This document shows positions 1 to 12,086 of a DNA stretch of 64,000 bases, in pieces. The first letter of the stretch is position 1; every line of letters starts with the position of its first letter. Location: the NCBI GenBank assembly GCA_964035575.1, contig OZ037898.1, positions 372,001 to 436,000 on the forward strand, in the 5' to 3' direction. This DNA is from Rhynchopus sp. YZ270_cl-10 (Eukaryota; Euglenozoa; Diplonemea; Diplonemida; Diplonemidae). Under the pieces are notes generated by a model, which worked only from the letters and a program-made list of their open reading frames with translations, was not told where the DNA came from and did not search any database. The translations under genes were made by a program, and so were the position numbers.

Positions 1-80
1 TATCTTCCCAAGAATCCACTTTTTTGACCTCTTTGGACGTTTAGGGACCTGAAAAAAAATGGCCGAAACCCACCCCGCGC

Positions 81-118
81 GGGGAGGGTGGGTGGGTGGG
101 GAGGGTGGGTGGGTGGGG
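81..118 (+). other. G-quadruplex-capable G tract of R1 (representative)
   Basis: More than eight runs of three or four G, separated by single T or A, lie within 38 bases just before the terminal hairpin of R1. This spacing fits the standard G4 pattern. Every R1 copy and every R4 copy has a G-rich block at this position, but its exact sequence differs between variants and its length slips by one G between otherwise identical copies. Confidence 0.7.
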
Positions 119-137
119 TGATCAGCAACCTTAAAGA

Positions 138-158
138 CCTTAACACTGAGTGTTAAGG
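138..158 (+). other. Terminal hairpin of R1 (representative)
   Basis: This is a perfect 9-bp stem, CCTTAACAC with GTGTTAAGG, and a 3-base loop (TGA here, CGA in most copies). It closes every R1 copy one base before the element end. The outer arm is also the inverted complement of the TCCTTAACACTCA box about 18 bases inside the opposite end, so the motif serves both as a hairpin and as an inverted repeat. Confidence 0.85.
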
Positions 159-161
159 AAA

Positions 162-973
162 TTTAGTTTTTTTTGGCAATCCTTAACACTCACTGGCTGG
201 TGTGGTTGATGTATGTAAGGTTTGCAACGCACACAAGCCAACCAACGCAACCGATGCGCTACGTTTCTTGCGTTCACATCGTTCCGTTCAGATCGGAACG
301 ATGTGAACGGAACGAATGCAACCGACGCAACGCAACCGTTCGGTACGTAACGTCTCGAACCAAAGACACGGAAGCAACGCAACGCACCGAACGCAACGCA
401 TGCAACGCAACGCAACCGATGTGTACGTAACGATCGGAACGCAACCAACGCAACGCAACCGCTCTGTTCGTTGCACTCTGTATATAACGATCTCTACACA
501 AGGAACGCAACGCATGCAACACAACGTAACCGGTGTGTACGTAACGAACGCAACGTAGCGAAGGCAACGCAACGAGTGGTTACAAACCCCCACGCATGGT
601 TCTCACACCGCTCTGGCACGTTTCCCAAGCCTCAAACCCGGTTACCTGCCTGAAAAACCGGGTTTTCGGCCAAAACGCCTGTTTTGCCTGTATAACCCTG
701 TAGAACCCTTAAGAAACACGTGTAAAAAAGGGGTACTCGCGACACCCTGGTTTCAGGGTCTGTCAGGGTTTGGAGGTCTTTCTCATTTGCAAACCCTCAA
801 AAAAACCTCCTATCTTCCCAAGAATCCACTTTTTTGACCTCTTTGGACGTTTAGAGACCTGAAAAAAAATGGCCGAAACCCACCCCGGGGGGGGGGACCG
901 GGGGGGGGTGCCTTAGAGGGGGTGGGTGGGGTGGTGAAGCAACCTTAAAGACCTTAACACCGAGTGTTAAGGA
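162..973 (+). mobile_element. R1 element, short variant (812 bp), full description
   Basis: Parts in order: the TTTAG end with a T tract; the AATCCTTAACACTCAC box; CTGGCTGGTGTGGTTGATG; a 16-bp-stem hairpin (271-309); an AACGCAACG-rich minisatellite core to about 575; a GTGGTTACAAACCCCCACGC block; AAAACCGGGTTTTCGGCC; a G-rich tract; GCAACCTTAAAGA; and the terminal hairpin ending AAGGA. There is no coding capacity, so it is non-autonomous. The ends are exact because the same TTTAG and AAGGA borders recur next to three different neighbours (R1, R2, R3). The core is shorter here than in the 901-bp form. Which end is biologically 5' is unknown; the + strand is used by convention. Confidence 0.8.
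271..309 (+). other. Internal 16-bp-stem hairpin of R1 (representative)
   Basis: The arms CGTTCACATCGTTCCG and CGGAACGATGTGAACG are perfectly complementary around a 7-base loop. It occurs in all R1 copies whose left part is present and that keep the full arm. The exceptions are the 877-bp copy at 11,210, which has lost 14 bp between two GGAACGA repeats, and the copy at 12,087, whose core was replaced. Confidence 0.75.
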
Positions 974-1432
974 ACTTTTGAGCATCACATATTTATTCCA
1001 CGGCTATTTTGTGTGTATACCGTACGTTTAGTATGGCCAGCGCCTTAGCAAAAAATCAAAAAATCTCAAAAAAAAAATTTTTTTTTTGGGAAAATTTCGG
1101 CCCCTGACCTGGGTTTTTGGGCACCAAAAAATGCAAAAAAACGCAAAAATCGGGTGTTTTGACCATCTGTGGTTACACAAAACACACTTCTGTGTATAAG
1201 CCTACACCAATACAGTGGTTATACAAGGCGATTTTTGACCAAAAAAAAAATTTTTTTTTCGCCCAAAATTTGCCGTGGTACCTCATAAAATGGCCCAAAG
1301 AATCCAATGAAAACCTCAGATTGGGCAAATTATGAAAAAAATTTTCAAGTCAAATTTTCAGCCAAAATACGGCTATTTTGGTCATGCCTTGTGTACTTTG
1401 TGTACTGAACTGGTGTCCCGAGGCCACAGGGA
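974..1432 (+). repeat. R2 repeat (459 bp), full description
   Basis: This AT-rich module always lies between the hairpin end of one R1 and the TTTAG end of the next. It starts ACTTTTGAGCATCACAT, contains two A-run/T-run palindromes (about 1,068-1,087 and 1,241-1,258) and ends GGCCACAGGGA. Internally it is built from diverged pieces of an approximately 200-bp repeat: the TTTTGAGCATC and TTTTGACCATC segments are related. A diverged relative lies outside the array at 55,924-56,350, so R2 was a genomic repeat before it joined the array. No coding potential is seen; the 72-codon frame is an artefact of repeat copying. Confidence 0.8.
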
Positions 1433-2333
1433 TTTAGTTTTTTTTGGCAATCCTTAACACTCACTGGCTGGTGTGGTTGATGTATGAAAGGTTTGCAACG
1501 CACACAAGCCAACGCAACCGATGCGATACGTTTCTTGCGTTCACATCGTTCCGTTCAGATCGGAACGATGTGAACGGAACGAATGCAACCGACGCAACGC
1601 AACCGTTCGGTACGTAACGTCTCGAACCAAAGACACGGAAGCAACGCAACGCACCGAACGCAACGCATCCAACGCAATGCAAGCGATGAGTACGTAACGA
1701 TCTGTATGCAACGAACGCAACGCAACGAACGCAACGCAACCGATGTGTACGAAACGATCGGAACGCAACGAACGTAACCAACCGAACACAACCAACGCAA
1801 CGCAACCGCTCTGTTCGTTGCACTCTGTATATAACGATCTCTACACAACGAACGCAACGCATGCAACACAACGTAACCGGTGTGCACGTAGCTATGTGTA
1901 CGCAACGTAGCGAACGCAACGCAACCAACGCAACGAGTGGTTACAAACCCCCACGCATGGTTCTCGCAGCGCGCTGGCACGTTTCCCAAGCCGGAAACCC
2001 GGTTACCTGCCTGAAAAACCGGGTTTTCGGCCAAAACGCCTGTTTTGCCTGTAGAACCCTGTAGAACCCTTAAGAAACACGTGTAAAAAAGGGGTACTCG
2101 CGACACCCTGGTTTCAGGGTCTGTCAGGGTTTGGAGGTCTTTCTCATTTGCAAACCCTCAAAAAAACCTCCTATCTTCCCAAGAATCCACTTTTTTGACC
2201 TCTTTGGACGTTTAGAGACCTGAAAAAAAATGGCCGAAACCCACCCCGGGGGGGGGGACCGGGGGGGGTGCCTTAGAGGGGGTGGGTGGGGTGGTGAAGC
2301 AACCTTAAAGACCTTAACACCGAGTGTTAAGGA
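1433..2333 (+). mobile_element. R1 element, standard 901-bp form
   Basis: This is the standard R1, with an extra run of the AACGCAACG core (CGATGAGTACGTAACGATC segments) compared with the 812-bp copy. R1 plus R2 here gives the basic 1,360-bp period that recurs through the array. Confidence 0.8.
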
Positions 2334-2792
2334 ACTTTTGAGCATCACATATTTATTCCACGGCTATTTTGTGTGTATACCGTACGTTTAGTATGGCCAG
2401 CGCCTTAGCAAAAAATCAAAAAATCTCAAAAAAAAATTTTTTTTTTTGGGAAAATTTCGGCCCCTGACCTGGGTTTTTGGGCACCAAAAAATGCAAAAAA
2501 ACGCAAAAATCGGGTGTTTTGACCATCTGTGGTTACACAAAACACACTTCTGTGTATAAGCCTACACCAATACAGTGGTTATACAAGGCGATTTTTGACC
2601 AAAAAAAAAATTTTTTTTTCGCCCAAAATTTGCCGTGGTACCTCATAAAATGGCCCAAAGAATCCAATGAAAACCTCAGATTGGGCAAATTATGAAAAAA
2701 ATTTTCAAGTCAAATTTTCAGCCAAAATACGGCTATTTTGGTCATGCCTTGTGTACTTTGTGTACTGAACTGGTGTCCCGAGGCCACAGGGA
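2334..2792 (+). repeat. R2 repeat
   Basis: Same length as the copy at 974 and nearly identical to it; the differences seen are in the A-run/T-run tract. Confidence 0.8.
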
Positions 2793-3683
2793 TTTAGTTT
2801 TTTTTGGCAATCCTTAACACTCACTGGCTGGTGTGGTTGATGTATGAAAGGTTTGCAACGCACACAAGCCAACGCAACCGATGCGATACGTTTCTTGCGT
2901 TCACATCGTTCCGTTCAGATCGGAACGATGTGAACGGAACGAATGCAACCGACGCAACGCAACCGTTCGGTACGTAACGTCTCGAACCAAAGACACGGAA
3001 GCAACGCAACGCACCGAACGCAACGCATCCAACGCAATGCAAGCGATGAGTACGTAACGATCTGTATGCAACGAACGCAACGCAACGAACGCAACGCAAC
3101 CGATGTGTACGAAACGATCGGAACGCAACGAACGTAACCAACCGAACACAACCAACGCAACGCAACCGCTCTGTTCGTTGCACTCTGTATATAACGATCT
3201 CTACACAACGAACGCAACGCATGCAACACAACGTAACCGGTGTGCACGTAGCTATGTGTACGCAACGTAGCGAACGCAACGCAACCAACGCAACGAGTGG
3301 TTACAAACCCCCACGCATGGTTCTCGCAGCGCGCTGGCACGTTTCCCAAGCCGGAAACCCGGTTACCTGCCTGAAAAACCGGGTTTTCGGCCAAAACGCC
3401 TGTTTTGCCTGTAGAACCCTGTAGAACCCTTAAGAAACACGTGTAAAAAAGGGGTACTCGCGACACCCTCGTTTCAGGGTCTGTCAGGGTTTGGAGGTCT
3501 TTGCTTCAGAGAAAGTCTCCTAAAAACCTCCTATCTTCCCAAGAATCCACTTTTTTGACCTCTTTGGACGTTTAGGGACCTGAAAAAAAATGGCCGAAAC
3601 CCACCCTGGGGGGGGGGGTGGGGTGGGAGGGTGGGTGGGAGGTGATCAGCAACCTTAAAGACCTTAACACCGAGTGTTAAGGA
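2793..3683 (+). mobile_element. R1 element, 891-bp variant next to R3
   Basis: The right part differs from the R2-linked form: GCTTCAGAGAAAGTCTCC replaces the CTCATTTGCAAACCC segment, and the G tract ends GGGAGGTGATCAGCAACC. This 3' version is the one that borders the 38-bp satellite. The hairpin end AAGGA is followed directly by satellite at ATAAAACG. Confidence 0.8.
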
Positions 3684-5735
3684 ATAAAACGTCCCGTTCA
3701 AAAGCGTGCCGTTCATACGCAACAAAACGTCCCGTTCAAAAGCGTGCCGTTCATACGCAACAAAACGACCCGCTCAAAAGCGTGCCGTTTCTACGCAACA
3801 AAACGACCCGTTCAAAAGCGTGCCGTTCGTACGCAACAAAACGACCCGCTCAAAAGCGTGCCGTTCGTAAGCAACAAAACGACCCGTTCAAAAGCGTGCC
3901 GTTTCTACGCAACAAAACGACCCGCTCAAAAGCGTGCCGTTCGTAAGCAACAAAACGACCCGTTCAAAAGCGTGCCGTTTCTACGCAACAAAACGACCCG
4001 TTCAAAAGCGTGCCGTTTCTACGCAACAAAACGACCCGTTCAAAAGCGTGCCGTTCATACGCAACAAAACGACCCGTTCAAAAGCGTGCCGTTCATACGC
4101 AACAAAACGACCCGTTCAAAAGCGTGCCGTTCATACGCAACAAAACGTCCCGTTCAAAAGCGTGCCGTTCATACGCAACAAAACGACCCGTTCAAAAGCG
4201 TGCCGTTCATACGCAACAAAACGACCCGTTCAAAAGCGTGCCGTTTCTACGCAACAAAACGACCCGCTCAAAAGCGTGCCGTTCATACGCAACAAAACGT
4301 CCCGTTCAAAAGCGTGCCGTTCATACGCAACAAAACGACCCGTTCAAAAGCGTGCCGTTTCTACGCAACAAAACAACCCGCTCCAAAGAGTGCCGTTCGT
4401 ACGCAACAAAACGACCCGTTCAAAAGCGTGCCGTTCATACGCAACAAAACGACCCGTTCAAAAGCGTGCCGTTTCTACGCAACAAAACGACCCGCTCAAA
4501 AGCGTGCCGTTCATACGCAACAAAACGTCCCGTTCAAAAGCGTGCCGTTCATACGCAACAAAACGACCCGTTCAAAAGCGTGCCGTTCATACGCAACAAA
4601 ACGACCCGTTCAAAAGCGTGCCGTTTCTACGCAACAAAACGACCCGCTCAAAAGCGTGCCGTTCATACGCAACAAAACGTCCCGTTCAAAAGCGTGCCGT
4701 TCATACGCAACAAAACGACCCGTTCAAAAGCGTGCCGTTTCTACGCAACAAAACGACCCGCTCCAAAGAGTGCCGTTCGTACGCAACAAAACGACCCGTT
4801 CAAAAGCGTGCCGTTCATACGCAACAAAACGACCCGTTCAAAAGCGTGCCGTTTCTACGCAACAAAACGACCCGCTCCAAAGCGTGCCGTTCGTACGCAA
4901 CAAAACGACCCGTTCAAAAGCGTGCCGTTCACACGCAACAAAAAGACCCGCTCAAAAGCGTGCCGTTCATACGCAACAAAACGACCCGTTCAAAAGCGTG
5001 CCGTTTCTACGCAACAAAACGACCCGTTCAAAAGCGTGCCGTTCATACGCAACAAAACGACCCGTTCAAAAGCGTGCCGTTCGTACGCAACAAAACGACC
5101 CGCTCAAAAGCGTGCCGTTCATACGCAACAAAACGACCCGTTCAAAAGCGTGCCGTTCATACGCAACAAAACGACCCGTTCAAAAGCGTGCCGTTTCTAC
5201 GCAACAAAACGACCCGTTCAAAAGCGTGCCGTTCATACGCAACAAAACGACCCGTTCAAAAGCGTGCCGTTCATACGCAACAAAACGACCCGTTCAAAAG
5301 CGTGCCGTTTCTACGCAACAAAACGACCCGCTCCAAAGCGTGCCGTTTCTACGCAACAAAACGACCCGGTCAAAAGCGTGCCGTTTCTACGCAACAAAAC
5401 GACCCGCTCAAAAGCGTGCCGTTCATACGCAACAAAACGACCCGTTCAAAAGCGTGCCGTTTCTACGCAACAAAACGACCCGCTCAAAAGCGTGCCGTTC
5501 ATACGCAATAAAACGACCCGCTCAAAAGCGTGCCGTTCATACGCAACAAAACGACCCGCTCAAAAGCGTGCCGTTCATACGCAATAAAACGACCCGCTCA
5601 AAAGCGTGCCGTTCATACGCAACAAAACGTCCCGTTCAAAAGCGTGCCGTTCATACGCAACAAAACGACCCGTTCAAAAGCGTGCCGTTCATACGCAACA
5701 AAACGACCCGCTCAAAAGCGTGCCGTTCATACGCA
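3684..5735 (+). repeat. R3 satellite, 54 units of 38 bp, full description
   Basis: The block is 2,052 bp, exactly 54 x 38, with no length change in any unit. The unit reads AAAACGACCCGTTCAAAAGC followed by GTGCCGTTCATACGCAAC. Point variants are reused many times: GTCCC for GACCC, CGCTC for CGTTC, TTTCTACGC, TTCGTACGC or TTCGTAAGC for TTCATACGC, and AAAGAGTGCC. Long runs of variants are shared with the blocks at 13,253 and 23,782, which shows higher-order copying. The unit has no stop codon in any forward frame, which creates very long false open frames. Confidence 0.95.
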
Positions 5736-7216
5736 TTTAGTTTTTTTTGGCAATCCTTAACACTCACTGGATGGTGTGGTTGCTGTATGAAAGGTTTGCA
5801 ACGCACACAAACCAACCAACACAACCGATGCGATACGTTGCTTGCGTTCACATCGTTCCGTTCAGATCGGAACGATGTGAACGGAACGAATGCAACCGAC
5901 GCAACGCAACCGTTCGGTACGTAACGTCCCGAACCAAACATATGGAACCAACGCAACGCAATGCAACGAACGTAACCAACCGAACACAACAAACCCGATG
6001 TGTACGTAACGATCTGTATGCAACGAACGCAACGCAACGAACGCAACGCATGCAACGCAACGCAACCGATGCGTACGTAACGATCGGAACGCAACGAACG
6101 TAACCAACCGAACACAACCAACGCAACGCAACCGCTCTGTTCGCTGCACTCTGTAGATAACGATCTCTACACAATTTAGTTTTGCGAATCCTAAACACTT
6201 TCTGCTGGCTCGTGTGGTTGATGAGCGAGATCTTCTGGCACAAAACGGACTCGATCGTCAAGGATCTTAACCCAGTTAAAACATCAGACTGGTCACAGAA
6301 TACCACGTTGTGCATGGTTTTTGGCTTGTTTTTGCCCACAAAAGGGCTTACACATGTTTCTAACACCCCAGAATCGCGTTTCTCAGACCACATGGACAGG
6401 TATGGGCCCAAAAAACCACCCAAAAAGGCGAAAATCCCGGTTTTTGGTGAAAATCGCCTGTTTTGCCTGCAGAATCCTTAAGGAACGCACGGTTCCTAAG
6501 GCAATTTACACGTAAACTCGCGACACGAAATTAGGAATTAGTAACAAATCTCTGAGCGATCTGATTTAGTAATAACTGGATTTTTGGCCCAATCTTTCCA
6601 ATGCCGAAAAAATCTTACACTTTGGCGTATTTTCGCGAAATGGTCATTTTTGGGGTACCCCACCCGGGGGGGGGTACCCAGGGGGAGGGTGGGGAGGAAG
6701 CAACCTTAAAAACCTAAACACAAGTGTTTAGGAACTAACGCAACGCATGCAACACAACGTAACCGGTGTGCACGTAGCTATGTGTACGCAACGTAGCGAA
6801 CGCAACGCAACCAACGCAACGAGTGGTTACAACCCCCCACGCATGGTTCTCACAGCGCGCTGGCACGTTACCCAAGCCGCAAACCCGGTTACCTGACTTA
6901 AAAACCGGGTTTTCGGCCAAAACGCCTGTTTTGCCTGTAGAACCCTGTAGAAGCCTTAAGAAACACGTGTAAAAAAGGGGTACTCGCGACACCCTGGTTT
7001 CAGGGTCTGTCAGGGTTTGGAGGTCTTTGCTTCAGAGAAAGTCTCCTAAAAACCTCCTATCTTCCCAAGAATCCACTTTTTTGACCTCTTTGGACGTTTA
7101 GGGACCTGAAAAAAAATGGCCGAAACCCACCCCGCGCGGGGAGGGTGGGTGGGTGGGGAGGGTGGGTGGGTGGGGTGATCAGCAACCTTAAAGACCTTAA
7201 CACTGAGTGTTAAGGA
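5736..7216 (+). mobile_element. R1 element split by an R4 insertion
   Basis: The left part is 5,736-6,174 and the right part 6,734-7,216, with R4 between them. The left part carries its own variants (CTGGATGGTGTGGTTGCTG, CCCGAACCAAACATATGG, CTGTAGATAACG), so it is a distinct sub-lineage found only after R3 blocks. Without R4 it would be about 922 bp. Confidence 0.8.
6175..6733 (+). mobile_element. R4 element (559 bp), full description
   Basis: R4 is a second family with the same plan as R1. It starts TTTAGTTTTGCG, then an AATCCTAAACACTTT box, CTGGCTCGTGTGGTTGATG, a unique middle, a GCCTGTTTTGCCTGC block, CTCGCGACAC, a G-rich tract, and GCAACCTTAAAAA, and ends in a hairpin with arms CCTAAACAC and GTGTTTAGG (6,713-6,732, loop AA). 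Compared with R1 the T/A difference is matched at the left box and in both hairpin arms. It sits in CTCTACACA^ACTAACGC of R1; the uninterrupted site is visible near 17,050. No open frame in it looks coding. Confidence 0.8.
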
Positions 7217-7218
7217 AA

Positions 7219-8030
7219 TTTAGTTTTTTTTGGCAATCCTTAACACTCACTGGCTGGTGTGGTTGATGTATGTAAGGTTTGCAACGCACACAAGCCAACC
7301 AACGCAACCGATGCGCTACGTTTCTTGCGTTCACATCGTTCCGTTCAGATCGGAACGATGTGAACGGAACGAATGCAACCGACGCAACGCAACCGTTCGG
7401 TACGTAACGTCTCGAACCAAAGACACGGAAGCAACGCAACGCACCGAACGCAACGCATGCAACGCAACGCAACCGATGTGTACGTAACGATCGGAACGCA
7501 ACCAACGCAACGCAACCGCTCTGTTCGTTGCACTCTGTATATAACGATCTCTACACAAGGAACGCAACGCATGCAACACAACGTAACCGGTGTGTACGTA
7601 ACGAACGCAACGTAGCGAAGGCAACGCAACGAGTGGTTACAAACCCCCACGCATGGTTCTCACACCGCTCTGGCACGTTTCCCAAGCCTCAAACCCGGTT
7701 ACCTGCCTGAAAAACCGGGTTTTCGGCCAAAACGCCTGTTTTGCCTGTATAACCCTGTAGAACCCTTAAGAAACACGTGTAAAAAAGGGGTACTCGCGAC
7801 ACCCTGGTTTCAGGGTCTGTCAGGGTTTGGAGGTCTTTCTCATTTGCAAACCCTCAAAAAAACCTCCTATCTTCCCAAGAATCCACTTTTTTGACCTCTT
7901 TGGACGTTTAGAGACCTGAAAAAAAATGGCCGAAACCCACCCCGGGGGGGGGGACCGGGGGGGGGTGCCTTAGAGGGGGTGGGTGGGGTGGTGAAGCAAC
8001 CTTAAAGACCTTAACACCGAGTGTTAAGGA
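7219..8030 (+). mobile_element. R1 element, short variant (812 bp)
   Basis: Matches the copy at 162 and opens the second super-repeat, 7,057 bp after the first. Confidence 0.8.
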
Positions 8031-8489
8031 ACTTTTGAGCATCACATATTTATTCCACGGCTATTTTGTGTGTATACCGTACGTTTAGTATGGCCAGCGC
8101 CTTAGCAAAAAATCAAAAAATCTCAAAAAAAAAATTTTTTTTTTGGGAAAATTTCGGCCCCTGACCTGGGTTTTTGGGCACCAAAAAATGCAAAAAAACG
8201 CAAAAATCGGGTGTTTTGACCATCTGTGGTTACACAAAACACACTTCTGTGTATAAGCCTACACCAATACAGTGGTTATACAAGGCGATTTTTGACCAAA
8301 AAAAAAATTTTTTTTTCGCCCAAAATTTGCCGTGGTACCTCATAAAATGGCCCAAAGAATCCAATGAAAACCTCAGATTGGGCAAATTATGAAAAAAATT
8401 TTCAAGTCAAATTTTCAGCCAAAATACGGCTATTTTGGTCATGCCTTGTGTACTTTGTGTACTGAACTGGTGTCCCGAGGCCACAGGGA
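8031..8489 (+). repeat. R2 repeat
   Basis: Standard 459-bp copy between R1 copies. Confidence 0.8.
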
Positions 8490-9390
8490 TTTAGTTTTTT
8501 TTGGCAATCCTTAACACTCACTGGCTGGTGTGGTTGATGTATGAAAGGTTTGCAACGCACACAAGCCAACGCAACCGATGCGATACGTTTCTTGCGTTCA
8601 CATCGTTCCGTTCAGATCGGAACGATGTGAACGGAACGAATGCAACCGACGCAACGCAACCGTTCGGTACGTAACGTCTCGAACCAAAGACACGGAAGCA
8701 ACGCAACGCACCGAACGCAACGCATCCAACGCAATGCAAGCGATGAGTACGTAACGATCTGTATGCAACGAACGCAACGCAACGAACGCAACGCAACCGA
8801 TGTGTACGAAACGATCGGAACGCAACGAACGTAACCAACCGAACACAACCAACGCAACGCAACCGCTCTGTTCGTTGCACTCTGTATATAACGATCTCTA
8901 CACAACGAACGCAACGCATGCAACACAACGTAACCGGTGTGCACGTAGCTATGTGTACGCAACGTAGCGAACGCAACGCAACCAACGCAACGAGTGGTTA
9001 CAAACCCCCACGCATGGTTCTCGCAGCGCGCTGGCACGTTTCCCAAGCCGGAAACCCGGTTACCTGCCTGAAAAACCGGGTTTTCGGCCAAAACGCCTGT
9101 TTTGCCTGTAGAACCCTGTAGAACCCTTAAGAAACACGTGTAAAAAAGGGGTACTCGCGACACCCTGGTTTCAGGGTCTGTCAGGGTTTGGAGGTCTTTC
9201 TCATTTGCAAACCCTCAAAAAAACCTCCTATCTTCCCAAGAATCCACTTTTTTGACCTCTTTGGACGTTTAGAGACCTGAAAAAAAATGGCCGAAACCCA
9301 CCCCGGGGGGGGGGACCGGGGGGGGTGCCTTAGAGGGGGTGGGTGGGGTGGTGAAGCAACCTTAAAGACCTTAACACCGAGTGTTAAGGA
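8490..9390 (+). mobile_element. R1 element, 901-bp form
   Basis: Same layout as the copy at 1,433, with both ends intact. Confidence 0.8.
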
Positions 9391-9849
9391 ACTTTTGAGC
9401 ATCACATATTTATTCCACGGCTATTTTGTGTGTATACCGTACGTTTAGTATGGCCAGCGCCTTAGCAAAAAATCAAAAAATCTCAAAAAAAAAATTTTTT
9501 TTTTGGGAAAATTTCGGCCCCTGACCTGGGTTTTTGGGCACCAAAAAATGCAAAAAAACGCAAAAATCGGGTGTTTTGACCATCTGTGGTTACACAAAAC
9601 ACACTTCTGTGTATAAGCCTACACCAATACAGTGGTTATACAAGGCGATTTTTGACCAAAAAAAAAATTTTTTTTTCGCCCAAAATTTGCCGTGGTACCT
9701 CATAAAATGGCCCAAAGAATCCAATGAAAACCTCAGATTGGGCAAATTATGAAAAAAATTTTCAAGTCAAATTTTCAGCCAAAATACGGCTATTTTGGTC
9801 ATGCCTTGTGTACTTTGTGTACTGAACTGGTGTCCCGAGGCCACAGGGA
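9391..9849 (+). repeat. R2 repeat
   Basis: Standard copy. Confidence 0.8.
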
Positions 9850-10750
9850 TTTAGTTTTTTTTGGCAATCCTTAACACTCACTGGCTGGTGTGGTTGATGT
9901 ATGAAAGGTTTGCAACGCACACAAGCCAACGCAACCGATGCGATACGTTTCTTGCGTTCACATCGTTCCGTTCAGATCGGAACGATGTGAACGGAACGAA
10001 TGCAACCGACGCAACGCAACCGTTCGGTACGTAACGTCTCGAACCAAAGACACGGAAGCAACGCAACGCACCGAACGCAACGCATCCAACGCAATGCAAG
10101 CGATGAGTACGTAACGATCTGTATGCAACGAACGCAACGCAACGAACGCAACGCAACCGATGTGTACGAAACGATCGGAACGCAACGAACGTAACCAACC
10201 GAACACAACCAACGCAACGCAACCGCTCTGTTCGTTGCACTCTGTATATAACGATCTCTACACAACGAACGCAACGCATGCAACACAACGTAACCGGTGT
10301 GCACGTAGCTATGTGTACGCAACGTAGCGAACGCAACGCAACCAACGCAACGAGTGGTTACAAACCCCCACGCATGGTTCTCGCAGCGCGCTGGCACGTT
10401 TCCCAAGCCGGAAACCCGGTTACCTGCCTGAAAAACCGGGTTTTCGGCCAAAACGCCTGTTTTGCCTGTAGAACCCTGTAGAACCCTTAAGAAACACGTG
10501 TAAAAAAGGGGTACTCGCGACACCCTGGTTTCAGGGTCTGTCAGGGTTTGGAGGTCTTTCTCATTTGCAAACCCTCAAAAAAACCTCCTATCTTCCCAAG
10601 AATCCACTTTTTTGACCTCTTTGGACGTTTAGAGACCTGAAAAAAAATGGCCGAAACCCACCCCGGGGGGGGGGACCGGGGGGGGTGCCTTAGAGGGGGT
10701 GGGTGGGGTGGTGAAGCAACCTTAAAGACCTTAACACCGAGTGTTAAGGA
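9850..10750 (+). mobile_element. R1 element, 901-bp form
   Basis: Third 1,360-bp unit of this super-repeat. Confidence 0.8.
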
Positions 10751-11209
10751 ACTTTTGAGCATCACATATTTATTCCACGGCTATTTTGTGTGTATACCGT
10801 ACGTTTAGTATGGCCAGCGCCTTAGCAAAAAATCAAAAAATCTCAAAAAAAAATTTTTTTTTTTGGGAAAATTTCGGCCCCTGACCTGGGTTTTTGGGCA
10901 CCAAAAAATGCAAAAAAACGCAAAAATCGGGTGTTTTGACCATCTGTGGTTACACAAAACACACTTCTGTGTATAAGCCTACACCAATACAGTGGTTATA
11001 CAAGGCGATTTTTGACCAAAAAAAAAATTTTTTTTTCGCCCAAAATTTGCCGTGGTACCTCATAAAATGGCCCAAAGAATCCAATGAAAACCTCAGATTG
11101 GGCAAATTATGAAAAAAAATTTCAAGTCAAATTTTCAGCCAAAATACGGCTATTTTGGTCATGCCTTGTGTACTTTGTGTACTGAACTGGTGTCCCGAGG
11201 CCACAGGGA
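10751..11209 (+). repeat. R2 repeat
   Basis: Standard length, with a small change in the A run after CAAATTATG near 11,110. Confidence 0.8.
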
Positions 11210-12086
11210 TTTAGTTTTTTTTGGCAATCCTTAACACTCACTGGCTGGTGTGGTTGATGTATGAAAGGTTTGCAACGCACACAAGCCAACGCAACCGATG
11301 CGATACGTTTCTTGCGTTCACATCGTTCCGTTCAGATCGGAACGAATGCAACCGACGCAACGCAACCGTTCGGTACGTAACGTCTCGAACCAAAGACACG
11401 GAAGCAACGCAACGCACCGAACGCAACGCATCCAACGCAATGCAAGCGATGAGTACGTAACGATCTGTATGCAACGAACGCAACGCAACGAACGCAACGC
11501 AACCGATGTGTACGAAACGATCGGAACGCAACGAACGTAACCAACCGAACACAACCAACGCAACGCAACCGCTCTGTTCGTTGCACTCTGTATATAACGA
11601 TCTCTACACAACGAACGCAACGCATGCAACACAACGTAACCGGTGTGCACGTAGCTATGTGTACGCAACGTAGCGAACGCAACGCAACCAACGCAACGAG
11701 TGGTTACAAACCCCCACGCATGGTTCTCGCAGCGCGCTGGCACGTTTCCCAAGCCGGAAACCCGGTTACCTGCCTGAAAAACCGGGTTTTCGGCCAAAAC
11801 GCCTGTTTTGCCTGTAGAACCCTGTAGAACCCTTAAGAAACACGTGTAAAAAAGGGGTACTCGCGACACCCTCGTTTCAGGGTCTGTCAGGGTTTGGAGG
11901 TCTTTGCTTCAGAGAAAGTCTCCTAAAAACCTCCTATCTTCCCAAGAATCCACTTTTTTGACCTCTTTGGACGTTTAGGGACCTGAAAAAAAATGGCCGA
12001 AACCCACCCTGGGGGGGGGGGTGGGGTGGGAGGGTGGGTGGGAGGTGATCAGCAACCTTAAAGACCTTAACACCGAGTGTTAAGGA
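11210..12086 (+). mobile_element. R1 element, 877-bp deletion variant
   Basis: This is the R3-type right end with a 14-bp loss between GGAACGA direct repeats near 11,340, which removes one arm of the internal hairpin. Here the AAGGA end is followed directly by the TTTAG of another R1 with no intervening base, a clean element-to-element junction. Confidence 0.8.

Larger units (their letters stand above)
1..159 (+). mobile_element. R1 element, right end only (cut by window edge)
   Basis: This is the right end of an R1 copy: the TTTTTTGACC stretch, a G-rich tract at 81-118, the GCAACCTTAAAGA block, and a terminal hairpin. Hairpin arms are CCTTAACAC (138-146) and GTGTTAAGG (150-158) with loop TGA. 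Its GCGCGGGGAGGG version of the G tract matches the copies that follow an R4 insertion, so the array continues to the left of the window. Confidence 0.85.

Noticed and set aside
138-158. R1 as a classical cut-and-paste TIR transposon
   Set aside because: The inverted repeats are not both terminal (one is about 18 bases inside), there is no target duplication beyond one base, and one copy is part of a hairpin.
3684-5735. CRISPR array
   Set aside because: The 38-bp units are directly adjacent with no unique spacers, the setting is eukaryotic, and there are no cas genes.
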